Assembly (NCBI GenBank): GCA_026169815.1
Contig: JAPFDT010000037.1
Location: 49,778-113,777 of the forward strand
Length of the DNA: 64,000 nucleotides
Source: Pseudogracilibacillus sp.
GTDB lineage: Bacteria > Bacillota > Bacilli > Bacillales > Amphibacillaceae
Direction of reading: 5' to 3'
The notes beneath the pieces are model-generated. The model ran no database searches. It was not told where the DNA came from and saw only the letters and a list, made by a program, of their open reading frames with translations. Made by a program: the position numbers and the translations under genes. This document shows positions 44,315 to 53,782 of the stretch, one piece after another. Each line of letters begins with the position of its first letter. Positions within the stretch are counted from its first letter, which is position 1.

Positions 44315-45652
44315 ATGACAACGATAGATAATACGGCATCTTCACAAGAAAAATTTGATGCGAAAAAAGCCGTTCCCGTTATTTTACTGTTTTTCGTTTT
44401 CGCATTAATTATTGATAACTCATTTAAACTAATATCAGTTGAAATTGCAAATGACTTAAATATTTCGGCATCGACAGTTAGTTGGCAAGCAACGTTAGCT
44501 GGATTAATTATTGGAATCGGAGCAGTCGTCTATGCTTCCTTATCTGACTCTATCAGTATTCGTACACTATTAATTGTCGGGATCATTTTAATTTGTATCG
44601 GTTCAGTTATGGGCTTTTTATTTAAAGGGTCTTTTGCGCTGATTTTAGTCTCAAGAATTATTCAAACAGCTGGTTTAGCAGCTGCTGAAACATTGTACGT
44701 CATCTATGTAACGAAACATTTACCGGAAAAAGAACAGAAGAAATTTTTAGGATTTAGTACGAGTAGTTATTCATTATCACTCGTCGTTGGATCATTAACT
44801 GGAGGATATGTCTCGACGTATCTTCATTGGACAACATTGTTTCTAATTCCATTACTATCTCTTGTGTTCTTACCGTTTTTAATAAAGTATTTACCGAAAG
44901 AAGCTTCAAGAAAGAGTCATGTCGATGTGTTAGGATTAATTCTTATCGCAGCAATTGCTACATCTGTTATGTTATATGTAACAAACTTTAACTGGCTCTA
45001 TATTGCGCTATTCGTTATCGCACTTGGCTTATTCGTCATGTATATTAGCAAGAGTGATAATGCGCTTATTAGTATCGATTTCTTTAAAAATCGCCAATTT
45101 ATCTCGGTTCTTGGCGTAGCTTTTGTCATTTACACTGTACAGTTAGGGTATATCTTTATGTTCCCTTTCTTACTTGAAACAATGTACGGATTAAAGTTAG
45201 ATACCATTTCATTATTGTTGATCCCTGGATATGTTACAGCAGTACTTATCGGAGCATTTTCAGGTAAAATTGCGGAATTCTTAACGAGTAAACAAACGGT
45301 GACTATGTCAATTACATTAATTGGATTAAGCCTCCTTATCCCAGGTCTGTTTATTGAAAGTCATGTTATCATATTCGTTATTTCAATGATTTTCTTCTCT
45401 GGGGCATTTGCTTTAATGTATGCACCGATGATTGACTCGTGTGTAAATACAATCCCAACAGAGAAAAAAGGAACAGCAATCGGTTTTTATAACTTAACAT
45501 TAAACGTCGCCGCTTCGATTGGAATTGCTTATACAGCATCATTAATCGACTCGGTTTCATATAGTCAAGCACTCTACGTACTAACAATAGTAGCAGCCGT
45601 TTCACTCGTGCTCTACCGGATACTCATGGGTCGCTTGAAAAATATATCTTAA
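44315..45652 (+). CDS. MFS transporter, Tet38-like (DHA2-type)
   Basis: A 445-residue major facilitator with about 12-14 membrane helices. VIDNSFKLISVEIANDLNISASTVSWQ-type N-terminus and RIIQTAGLAAAETLYVIYV resemble staphylococcal Tet38 and the TetK/TetL branch. It is co-transcribed with deoD, the same pairing that I recall for Staphylococcus aureus (pnp followed by tet38). This raises the possibility that the natural substrate is a purine, nucleoside or sugar derivative rather than an antibiotic. AGGAAAGGAAATAATGCCTT lies upstream of the ATG. Confidence 0.85.
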   Translation: MTTIDNTASSQEKFDAKKAVPVILLFFVFALIIDNSFKLISVEIANDLNISASTVSWQATLAGLIIGIGAVVYASLSDSISIRTLLIVGIILICIGSVMGFLFKGSFALILVSRIIQTAGLAAAETLYVIYVTKHLPEKEQKKFLGFSTSSYSLSLVVGSLTGGYVSTYLHWTTLFLIPLLSLVFLPFLIKYLPKEASRKSHVDVLGLILIAAIATSVMLYVTNFNWLYIALFVIALGLFVMYISKSDNALISIDFFKNRQFISVLGVAFVIYTVQLGYIFMFPFLLETMYGLKLDTISLLLIPGYVTAVLIGAFSGKIAEFLTSKQTVTMSITLIGLSLLIPGLFIESHVIIFVISMIFFSGAFALMYAPMIDSCVNTIPTEKKGTAIGFYNLTLNVAASIGIAYTASLIDSVSYSQALYVLTIVAAVSLVLYRILMGRLKNIS

Positions 45653-45653
45653 T

Positions 45654-45694
45654 AAAAAGGTGAGAAGATAACATGACTATCTTCTCACCTTTTT
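45654..45694 (+). terminator. Intrinsic terminator after deoD-MFS
   Basis: AAAAAGGTGAGAAGATA pairs with TATCTTCTCACCTTTTT, 2 bp after the stop; a very strong stem. Confidence 0.93.
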
Positions 45695-45730
45695 ATGTGA
45701 ACAATTTTATGCGGCTTTAGCGCAATCCTC

Positions 45731-46075
45731 TCACGATATATTCGTTAAACAACGCTTTCTAACTTTTATCCATTCATTTACTTGCTCTACTTCCATTGGT
45801 TTACTGTAAAAGTATCCTTACATTAAATGACAGCCTAAATCAGTTAAGGTATCCACATGTGCTTGGCTTTCTACACCTTCGGCAATAACATCTAACTTCA
45901 ACGTTTCTGCCATTAAAATAATCGCACGGACAATGCCAAGTTCTGGATGTTTCCAATGTAATAATGCTTCAAAACCGTGTAAACATTTCGCAATCCCAAC
46001 ACTAACCGTTATATGTGATAAGGTTCTTTCACCATCATTAGAATTTGTTCCGCTAATCGTTCGTTTCACTTACTA
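45731..46075 (-). pseudogene. Decayed GGDEF-EAL gene fragment
   Basis: Minus-strand pieces of a GGDEF-EAL protein follow in order but with gaps: AEQILMMVKEPYHI in one frame, then (after a frame change) ITVSVGIA from the end of a GGDEF domain, GFEALLHWKHPELGIV from the start of an EAL domain, then ILMAETLKLDVIAEGVESQAHVDTLTDLGCHLM, a TAA where relatives have Gln, and GYFYSKPMEVEQVNEWIK. Most of both domains is deleted. The closest intact relative in the window is the MHYT-GGDEF-EAL gene at 48636, whose C-terminus has the same order of motifs. Confidence 0.88.
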
Positions 46076-46480
46076 TTACTAGTTCCTTATTACTTAAAAA
46101 AATGCTAATATATTTATTAATTTATTTACAAACGTTTTTCCTAGTAATAAAGTATAGCACATGTTTTTAAATGGATATAAAAATACCATGCATACGGTTA
46201 TACTTTTGTGTGAAATGCTTAAAATAGGGATTCCTCTCATCTTTAACAACAGTTAAACAATTTTGTATTTGCTTACGATTATTATTCATTTTTAGGTATT
46301 TAGACTTGATTAGCTATTTGAATACTCGCCCTCTACCTAATTATTCATTTTTAAAGGGAAAAATTTCCCTTTCCATTTCGGGCATGATATAATCCAAAAT
46401 GCCCGGTTTTTATCAACAATGATTTAGCTAACTATTCATTTAATGAAAACGTATAAAATATATTGTTAAAGGAGCTTTTT
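46076..46480 (+). other. 405-bp gap upstream of the chemoreceptor gene
   Basis: This AT-rich region has the palindrome AAAGGGAAAAATTTCCCTTT (46353-46372) and a terminator-like hairpin CGGGCAT and ATGCCCG with TTTTTAT (46379-46411) whose loop contains TATAAT. No plus-strand gene precedes it, so it may be the end of an untranslated RNA, an attenuator of the receptor gene, or a leftover. The receptor promoter was not identified with confidence. Confidence 0.4.
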
Positions 46481-48511
46481 ATGATGAACAACAAAGCAAC
46501 AAATAAGCATATGAAAGGTAATATTCCATTTTGGCAAAGTATCCAAACGAAAATTTTATTCCCTTTTTTATTGCTTATTATTTTAACAGGAGGAATAGTC
46601 GCTTTAGTGAGCTATAACTTCAGTTCGAATGCAACAGAAAAACAAATGACTGAAAATATGGAAAATCAAATGGATAGTTTGAACGATACCTTTGAATTAT
46701 TTTTTGATAATATACATAGTACATTAAATCGTGTTTCTAGCAATGATTTATTGCTAGACTATGAAGCTGGAGAGTCAGATGACCTTTTCCAGTATTTTCA
46801 GGAAACAGATGATAATAGTGAGATGATTATGGCAATCTATTCAGGATTTGAAAAATCTGGTGACATGATTATTTCCCCATCTCATGATGTTGATGGTTTC
46901 AACCCACGGACAGCTGTTTGGTATGAAGATGCAGTTGCATCTGAAGGAGATATTATTTGGACTGAACCTTACGAAGATACAGGTACTGGAGAAACAGTCG
47001 TTACTGTAGCTAAAAGTTATTATAATGACAAAAATAAACTAATTGGGGTAACAGGGGCAGATATATCGGTAGCTACTCTGTTAGAAACAATCGATAAGTT
47101 AGAAATTGGTGAAACAGGTTATGCTTTTCTACTTGATCAATCTGGAACATATTTAGCGCATCCTGATGATAATTTAGTTGGGGAAAGTGCTACAGATGAA
47201 CCTTACTTTACTGACATTACTAATGGGAATGACCAAGGAATTATTTATGATACATCTGAAGATCAAGAACGAATCGTTGCTTATTATACAACGCCTACAA
47301 CAGGATGGACATTAGCTAGTGCTGTCCAACAATCAGAGTTTAAAAAAGCAGCACAAGCTGTTATCTTACCAATTTCCATCACTGTATTGATTGTCTTAGC
47401 TATTGCAGTCGTTATTTCGATTATAGTTACAAGAAGAATTACAAAGCCACTGACGAGTGTTATGAAACGTATGAAATTAATTGCCTCTGGAGATTTAACG
47501 AAAAAACCATTTGAACCAGAATCTAATGATGAAATTGCGCAATTAATGTTCTCAACAAATGACATGACTCGTAGTATGCACAATCTGTTAAGTCAAATTG
47601 GAGCAGTTGTCGATACAGTAAACAACAATAGTAATACGTTAACTCGTTCAGTAACTGAAATAAGTTATGGGACTGATCAAATTGCCTCAACAATGGAAGG
47701 TCTTGCTTCTGGTTCCGAAACTCAAGCAAACAGAGCAAGTGAATTATCTAGTTCTATGATAGATTTAACGTCAAAAATACAAGTAACAAATGAAAGTAGT
47801 GAACAAATCACTGCTTCATCACATAGTGTCTTAGACATGACAAATAAAGGTAATCAATTAATGAGCGACTCAGAACAACAAATGAAAAAAGTCGACTTTA
47901 TCGTCCATGACTCTGTCCAGAAAATGCAGCAATTAGATAAGCAATCTCAAGAAATTTCTAAATTAGTTTCTGTTATTGAAGATATTGCTGATCAAACAAA
48001 CTTATTAGCATTAAACGCTGCTATTGAAGCAGCACGCGCTGGAGAAAGTGGGAAAGGATTTGCTGTCGTTGCTGATGAAGTGAAAATATTAGCAGAACAA
48101 GTCTCGCTTTCTGTATCTGATATTACGAATATCGTAAATGATATTCAAGATGAAACACATTCAGTGACAGAATCATTGCAAGCTGGATACACTGAAGTCG
48201 AGAGAGGAACAGAACAAATCCAAGCAACAGGAGAAGAATTCGCTAATATTAAAACAGCTGTCACCAATGTTGCTGAAAATGTTCAACAAACATCAAACAG
48301 CTTAAATGACATCGTAAAAAATAGTGAACAAATGAATTACTTCATTCAAGATATTGCTGCTGTTACAGAAGAAGCATCAGCTGGAATTGAAGAAACATCT
48401 GCCGCATCACAACAAGCAAGTAGTTCAATGGAGGAAGTTGCCAATAGCTCAGATGAATTAGCTGAATTAGCAAACGAACTAAATAACATGCTCCAACAAT
48501 TTAAGTTATAA
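46481..48511 (+). CDS. Methyl-accepting chemotaxis protein with dCache sensor
   Basis: A 676-residue transmembrane chemoreceptor: first helix about 20-45, extracellular double-Cache domain (about 50-280; [42 protein letters not shown]), second helix about 290-315, HAMP and the long cytosolic signalling coiled coil with the conserved hairpin [43 protein letters not shown] precedes two adjacent ATGs; 46481 or 46484 could be used. The ligand may be an amino acid or organic acid, as usual for dCache, but is not known. The gene is single and ends at a terminator. Confidence 0.93.
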   Translation: MMNNKATNKHMKGNIPFWQSIQTKILFPFLLLIILTGGIVALVSYNFSSNATEKQMTENMENQMDSLNDTFELFFDNIHSTLNRVSSNDLLLDYEAGESDDLFQYFQETDDNSEMIMAIYSGFEKSGDMIISPSHDVDGFNPRTAVWYEDAVASEGDIIWTEPYEDTGTGETVVTVAKSYYNDKNKLIGVTGADISVATLLETIDKLEIGETGYAFLLDQSGTYLAHPDDNLVGESATDEPYFTDITNGNDQGIIYDTSEDQERIVAYYTTPTTGWTLASAVQQSEFKKAAQAVILPISITVLIVLAIAVVISIIVTRRITKPLTSVMKRMKLIASGDLTKKPFEPESNDEIAQLMFSTNDMTRSMHNLLSQIGAVVDTVNNNSNTLTRSVTEISYGTDQIASTMEGLASGSETQANRASELSSSMIDLTSKIQVTNESSEQITASSHSVLDMTNKGNQLMSDSEQQMKKVDFIVHDSVQKMQQLDKQSQEISKLVSVIEDIADQTNLLALNAAIEAARAGESGKGFAVVADEVKILAEQVSLSVSDITNIVNDIQDETHSVTESLQAGYTEVERGTEQIQATGEEFANIKTAVTNVAENVQQTSNSLNDIVKNSEQMNYFIQDIAAVTEEASAGIEETSAASQQASSSMEEVANSSDELAELANELNNMLQQFKL

Positions 48512-48544
48512 AAATAACAAGTAGTTTAATATAAATTTTCACAG

Positions 48545-48611
48545 GAAAAAACACCGTAACTCCTCGATATCCCACCTTTTGTGGCATAATATAGGAATTA
48601 CGGTGTTTTAT
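48545..48611 (+). terminator. Terminator between chemoreceptor and MHYT gene
   Basis: AAAACACCGTAA pairs with TTACGGTGTTTT, with an inner CCACCTTTTGTGG hairpin. It probably serves both convergent genes. Confidence 0.85.
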
Positions 48612-48635
48612 TCTTTTTCAAACAAATGATTTATA

Positions 48636-50660
48636 TTAGTAAACAGGCTCTATACTTTTACAGCTTACTTTTCGCTGTTCTTGTACCCATGCTTCTACTT
48701 CTTTTACTCGCATTGGCTTACTATAAAAGTATCCTTGCATTATATAACAACCTAATTCTGTTAAAATATCAATATGTTCCTGGACTTCTACTCCTTCTGC
48801 GATTACATGTAAATTTAAGCTATTTGCCATCGTAATAATCGCATGAACAATCGTACGTTTTGATGTCGTTTCAATGTCATTAATAAATAAACGGTCTAAC
48901 TTTAATGTATCTAAAGGAATTTGGTCTAACATTCCAATAGATGAATAACCAGTTCCGAAATCGTCCATAGAAATAATAATACCTAATGTACGAATTTTTT
49001 CGAGCTGATCTGTTACTCGTTCAACATCTTCTAAAATCATCGTCTCGGTAATTTCAATTTCCAGTAAACAAGGATCTAAACCAACCTTTTGAAGAATAAA
49101 TTGCACTTGTTTAGCCAAATCCTCTAATTCAAACATACGGGCAGAGAAATTTACTGAAATAGGTTGAGCAAATCCTCGCTTCTGCCACAACTTACTTTGA
49201 TTACTCACTTCCTCTAACACCCATAATGTAATAGGAATAATGGAACGAGTTTTTTCCGCGATTGGAATAAATTCACCTGGAGATACGAGACCAAATTGTG
49301 GATGATTCCAACGCAACAAAGCTTCAAAACCTGCCAAACAATCATCTTTCACATTCCATTTTGGCTGATAAACAAGGAAAAATTCGTTATTATCTACTGC
49401 GGTCTTAATGCCCTTTTCCAACTCTACTTTACGATACATTGCTTCATCCATTACCTCATCATAAATACAATAACGATTTTTACCAAATGTTTTTGAACGA
49501 TACATCGCTGTGTCTGCTTGTTTCAATAAAGTTGATCCATTTTCTTTCTTCGCTTCACCGATAACAATTCCCATACTTATCGTCATAGATAACTCATTTC
49601 CATCAATATAATAAACTTCTTTAATTGATTGTAAAATATTATTTGCTAAATTTTTTATATAGTTCTGATCTCCACTTTCCACAATGAATAAAAATTCATC
49701 ACCACCAATTCTGAAAGCATGTTGTTCAGGGGTAATAAATACTTTTAAACGTTCCGCTACTTCTTGAATCAAATTATCTCCAACATCGTGTCCAAATTGG
49801 TCATTAATTGATTTAAATTGATCTAAATCCATAAAGATAAATGTAAGTAATTCTCCATTATAAAATCTTTCAAAGAACTCACTCATCTCATTTCGATTTG
49901 ATAATCCTGTCAATGGATCTTTAAAAGCCATCCGTTTTAACACGTGATGATCAAATAACATAGCACCCCAAGAGTTTAATAAGATGAAAGATATAACAAT
50001 AATAATACTATATAACATAGATGGATTTAATTCTTGAACTTTAGTTATTGCACCTTTGTGAGCGTAAAGAGTTATGGATTGCATCGAGACAGCGTGGGAC
50101 AGATAAATGGCTATACCCATTATAAAAGACCCTAAAGCTTTTAACCATATAGAAAATGATTGATTTCTTACGATTAGGAATAACTTTAACGTAACAATCG
50201 CAGCTAAAAAGGCAATAGCTAGAGACAATATCATATAAAATTTATTGTGTACAATATCTGCTTGAATATTAACAGCTTCTATCCCAATATAATGCATTGA
50301 AGTAATTCCTACACCTAAAAAAAATACACTTAAAATAAACTGGAGGTTATTAACAGTTCGCGGCATAATAAAATAAAATCCTATGAAAAACGATACTATA
50401 CTTACTGCAATAGAAACAAAAGTTAGTAAAAGGTCATGTGATGATGCGATAGGTACTTCAAAAGATAGCATGCCAATATAATGCGCTGCCCACATTCCTG
50501 TTCCCATAACAAAAGAACCAGAAATTAACCAAAAGTATTTACTTTTGCCAGTTTCATGTGACATCTTCTCTATAATATGTAAGCTAGAAAATGTAGCTAA
50601 AATGGCAACAAGTATTGCCACAAAAACAATATTATAATTATAGGCTCCTTCGATTAGCAT
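48636..50660 (-). CDS. MHYT-GGDEF-EAL membrane c-di-GMP enzyme
   Basis: A 674-residue protein. Seven N-terminal membrane helices (about 1-235) carry the MHYT sensor motifs MWAAHYIGML, TSMHYIGIEA and LSHAVSMQSI, proposed to bind copper and sense gases (O2, CO or NO). A GGDEF domain follows (RIGGDEFLFIVE intact), then an EAL domain (GFEALLRWNHPQ, ELEDLAKQ region, EIEITET, MDDFGTGYSSIGML, AEGVEV). Both catalytic motifs look complete. GGAGG lies 9 bases before the ATG. It stands alone; it is the third c-di-GMP enzyme in the window. Confidence 0.9.
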   Translation of the reverse strand: MLIEGAYNYNIVFVAILVAILATFSSLHIIEKMSHETGKSKYFWLISGSFVMGTGMWAAHYIGMLSFEVPIASSHDLLLTFVSIAVSIVSFFIGFYFIMPRTVNNLQFILSVFFLGVGITSMHYIGIEAVNIQADIVHNKFYMILSLAIAFLAAIVTLKLFLIVRNQSFSIWLKALGSFIMGIAIYLSHAVSMQSITLYAHKGAITKVQELNPSMLYSIIIVISFILLNSWGAMLFDHHVLKRMAFKDPLTGLSNRNEMSEFFERFYNGELLTFIFMDLDQFKSINDQFGHDVGDNLIQEVAERLKVFITPEQHAFRIGGDEFLFIVESGDQNYIKNLANNILQSIKEVYYIDGNELSMTISMGIVIGEAKKENGSTLLKQADTAMYRSKTFGKNRYCIYDEVMDEAMYRKVELEKGIKTAVDNNEFFLVYQPKWNVKDDCLAGFEALLRWNHPQFGLVSPGEFIPIAEKTRSIIPITLWVLEEVSNQSKLWQKRGFAQPISVNFSARMFELEDLAKQVQFILQKVGLDPCLLEIEITETMILEDVERVTDQLEKIRTLGIIISMDDFGTGYSSIGMLDQIPLDTLKLDRLFINDIETTSKRTIVHAIITMANSLNLHVIAEGVEVQEHIDILTELGCYIMQGYFYSKPMRVKEVEAWVQEQRKVSCKSIEPVY

Positions 50661-50870
50661 CTATACTACCTCCGATAATAAAAAGGTTCTATATTTTTTG
50701 TAAACAAGTATTTATCATTGGTAACAATTGTTCATTTCTCTCAGTTTAGCATAATAAGTTACATAATCATTTTAAAATACATTAAAACTTCTATTAATTG
50801 GTTCTTTAGACCTTCATCATTATATTAATTGTACATTGTGACATACAATTCAAAGATTAATCAAACAATA

Positions 50871-50916
50871 AAAAAGAAGTATAGGAAACATGTATCTGCT
50901 CCACTATACTTCTTTT
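50871..50916 (-). terminator. Intrinsic terminator after mqo
   Basis: AAAAGAAGTATAG and CTATACTTCTTTT form a long stem 14 bp past the mqo stop, with T-runs on either strand. Confidence 0.85.
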
Positions 50917-50929
50917 ATTTATTATTAAA

Positions 50930-52405
50930 TTACAATTTTAGTGCTTTTTCTGAAGCTTGACGCATTTCTTGTAATAAGTCTTCATTTTGCGCTAATGATT
51001 GACCATAAGAAGGAATCATTTCTGCAATTTTTGCTTCCCAACCTTCATACTCTTCAGGAAAACATTTTTGAATGACTTCTAACATAACGGATATCGCAAT
51101 CGATGCTCCTGGAGATGCTCCAAGTAATGCAGAAATAGAACCATCGTCTGATGTAATTACTTCTGTTCCAAACTGCAATTTACCTTTTTCGGTTTCAGTA
51201 TCTTTAATAACTTGAACGCGTTGACCTGCTACAACAATATCCCAATCATCTTCATTTGCTGTAGGGATAAATGCACGTAATTCTTCCATACGCTCTTCTT
51301 TCGATAGCATTAATTGTTCTACTAAATATTTCGTTAATGATAAGTTCTTCGCACCTGATGCTAACATTGTTAAGACGTTATTTGGCTTTACAGAACCAAT
51401 TAAATCTAAATTCGATCCCGTCTTTAAAAACTTAGGTGAAAACCCAGCAAACGGTCCGAAAAATAATGCTTCTTCCTCTTCAATGAAACGTGTATCTAAA
51501 TGTGGTACAGACATTGGAGGTGCTCCAACAGCTGCTTTACCATATACTTTTGCTCTATGTTTTGCAACAACATCTTTATTCTTTGTAACAAGGAACAGCC
51601 CACTTACTGGGAAACCGCCTACTTGTTTACTTTGTGGGATGTTGGTTTTTTGTAATAATGGTAATGCACCACCACCAGCTCCGATGAATACATGTTTCGC
51701 TGTATGATATTCAATTGCTCCATCACGATTATTCGTTACTTTTACTTCCCATGCACCATTGTCAAGGCGTTTTAAATCTTCTACATCATGTTGGAAGTTA
51801 ATACTAACACCTTGGTTCGTTAAATTTTCTAATAACTTTTCTGTTAATGCACCGAAGTTAACGTCCGTTCCATCGTCTACCTTCGTTGCTGCAACTTCTT
51901 CTGTTAATCTACGCTCTTTCATCATTAAAGGAATCCATTCTTTTAATGTATCAGCGTCCTCAGTATATTCCATCCCTTTAAATAATGGACTTTCGGTTAA
52001 TGCATTAAAACGTTTTTTAAGGAAATTTACATTATCTGCTCCTGTAACCCAACTCATATGAGGGAGTGAGCGAATAAATTTACTTGGATTATCAATTTTG
52101 TCGTTATTAACTAAATACGACCAAAATTGTTTTGAAACCTCAAATTGTTCGTTAATTGTTAACGCCTTACTGATATCTAAAGACCCGTCTTCATTTTCTG
52201 TTGTATAGTTTAATTCACATAATGCAGCGTGTCCTGTTCCTGCGTTGTTCCACACATTCGAACTTTCTGCTCCTGCTTGATCGAGCTTTTCAAATACAGT
52301 AATGTTTAAATCTGGTGATAATTCTTTTAATAATGTTCCTAATGTTGCGCTCATAATACCGGCACCAATTAATATAACGTCTGTTGAAGTCTTTTTGTTA
52401 TCCAT
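50930..52405 (-). CDS. mqo: Malate:quinone oxidoreductase
   Basis: A 491-residue FAD-dependent membrane-associated dehydrogenase that oxidises malate to oxaloacetate and passes electrons to quinone, a TCA-cycle alternative to malate dehydrogenase. The FAD motif [20 protein letters not shown] is at the N-terminus. Further family blocks are [36 protein letters not shown] and [18 protein letters not shown]. The ATG follows TGAGGAAGGTATAA. The leader holds a short open frame with a terminator-like hairpin. Confidence 0.95.
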   Translation of the reverse strand: MDNKKTSTDVILIGAGIMSATLGTLLKELSPDLNITVFEKLDQAGAESSNVWNNAGTGHAALCELNYTTENEDGSLDISKALTINEQFEVSKQFWSYLVNNDKIDNPSKFIRSLPHMSWVTGADNVNFLKKRFNALTESPLFKGMEYTEDADTLKEWIPLMMKERRLTEEVAATKVDDGTDVNFGALTEKLLENLTNQGVSINFQHDVEDLKRLDNGAWEVKVTNNRDGAIEYHTAKHVFIGAGGGALPLLQKTNIPQSKQVGGFPVSGLFLVTKNKDVVAKHRAKVYGKAAVGAPPMSVPHLDTRFIEEEEALFFGPFAGFSPKFLKTGSNLDLIGSVKPNNVLTMLASGAKNLSLTKYLVEQLMLSKEERMEELRAFIPTANEDDWDIVVAGQRVQVIKDTETEKGKLQFGTEVITSDDGSISALLGASPGASIAISVMLEVIQKCFPEEYEGWEAKIAEMIPSYGQSLAQNEDLLQEMRQASEKALKL

Positions 52406-52450
52406 TTATACCTTCCTCAACTGTAAAATTTGCTGAAAAGATACTGTGTT

Positions 52451-52510
52451 TTATTCATGCACACAAAAAAGCACTAGGAGAAAACCTAGCTCTCTATTTA
52501 TCTTTTTCAT
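52451..52510 (-). CDS. Possible 19-codon leader peptide upstream of mqo
   Basis: A short frame on the mqo strand (MKKINRELGFLLVLFCVHE, stop TAA) has AAGGA about 10 bases before its ATG. It is preceded by a TACAAT box at 52530-52535. The second half of the frame coincides with a terminator-like hairpin GCTAGG/CCTAGTGC (52471-52490) followed by six T on the minus strand. This looks like an attenuator or a short regulatory RNA. It is a candidate only; no family is recognised. Confidence 0.35.
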   Translation of the reverse strand: MKKINRELGFLLVLFCVHE

Positions 52511-52816
52511 GCCTACTTTTCCTTCTTCTATTGTAACAAAAAGTAGCGTAAAATTAATGAAATAACATCTTGAAACGAGTAAAATGCTTTATTTATAGTT
52601 AAATTGTAGGAATAAGAGTATCAGGCGTCCCTTAATTGAAGTGAATTAGCATTTTTAATCATCAATCTGTCTTTTCATTAATTGGATAATAACGTTTATT
52701 ACGATTAGAAACGGTTATAAATGAATAAATACTCACATTTTGTCAAATTGTTCTGTTCATTCTGTGTAAGTTATTTTACACTAATAAGTACAGAATCAAA
52801 TAAGGGGTAGACGCAT

Positions 52817-53782
52817 ATGATTAAATTTGAAAACGTATCCAAAAAGTATCCAGATGGAACGATTGCAGTAAATAATTTAAATATAGAAATAAAACAAGGA
52901 GAGTTTTTCGTCTTTATTGGACCAAGTGGTAGTGGGAAAACAACGTCATTAAAGATGATTAACCAACTCATTCGCCATACAGATGGTCATATTTTTATCA
53001 ATGGTCAAAAAAATACAGACTATGACCTTTACCCATTGCGATGGAATATTGGTTATGTCTTGCAACAAATCGCCTTATTTCCTCATATGACAATTGAAGA
53101 AAATATTTCTGTTGTACCAGAATTAAAAAAGTGGCCAAAAGAAAAAATGCATAAACGTGCTCATGAATTGTTAGAAATGGTCGGACTCGATCCAAAAAGT
53201 TACGCCCTTCGTAAACCTCATCAATTATCAGGTGGAGAACAACAACGTGTCGGTGTCTTACGTGCACTCGCAATTGATCCAGATATTATTTTAATGGACG
53301 AGCCATTTAGTGCTTTGGATCCGATTAGCCGGGAAAAATTGCAAGATGATTTAATTGCCTTAATGCAAAATTTAAATAAAACGACCGTATTTGTCACACA
53401 TGATATGCAAGAAGCACTTAAATTAGCAGATCGTATCGGCATTATTAATGAAGGTAAACTTGTTCAAGTCGGCACTCCTGATGAGTTAATTCATGAGCCC
53501 GTTAACGAATTCGTGAAAAAATTTGTCGGCGGAAGTGATGAGTTTGCAGTCCAGAATATAAATATAGCAGATATGATGATGCCACTTCCTAAAGTAGTTG
53601 ATAAATCAATGAAATCTATTTCCGCTTCCGCAACATTAGATAATATATTAGTTTCTTTAGCCGAAACTGAACAACTAACTATCGAAGAAGATGGAAAAAC
53701 AATTGGTATGATTAACCACAAAGCTGTCATTCAATATTTAGCTACTAAGTCAGAACAAGAGAGATGGCAACGTTATGAATGA
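52817..53782 (+). CDS. Glycine betaine/carnitine/choline-type ABC transporter ATPase (OpuCA-like)
   Basis: A 321-residue ATPase: Walker A GPSGSGKTTS, LSGGEQQRVGVLRALA, IILMDEPFSALDPISREKL and FVTHDMQEALKLADRIG. The C-terminal region (about 240-321) looks like a partial CBS module, as in OpuCA proteins that sense osmotic strength. It overlaps the next gene by 8 bp. It serves osmolyte uptake, or uptake of a betaine such as ergothioneine; sequence alone does not decide. AAGGGG lies 9 bases before the ATG. Confidence 0.88.
   Translation: MIKFENVSKKYPDGTIAVNNLNIEIKQGEFFVFIGPSGSGKTTSLKMINQLIRHTDGHIFINGQKNTDYDLYPLRWNIGYVLQQIALFPHMTIEENISVVPELKKWPKEKMHKRAHELLEMVGLDPKSYALRKPHQLSGGEQQRVGVLRALAIDPDIILMDEPFSALDPISREKLQDDLIALMQNLNKTTVFVTHDMQEALKLADRIGIINEGKLVQVGTPDELIHEPVNEFVKKFVGGSDEFAVQNINIADMMMPLPKVVDKSMKSISASATLDNILVSLAETEQLTIEEDGKTIGMINHKAVIQYLATKSEQERWQRYE

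Noticed and set aside
44315..45652. A tetracycline resistance gene
   Set aside because: Similarity is to Tet38-like chromosomal pumps and the gene sits in a nucleoside operon, with no mobile element or ribosome-protection gene near it.
45818..46069. An 83-codon EAL-like gene
   Set aside because: It is a splice of distant GGDEF and EAL pieces with a frameshift and a premature stop; recorded as a pseudogene.
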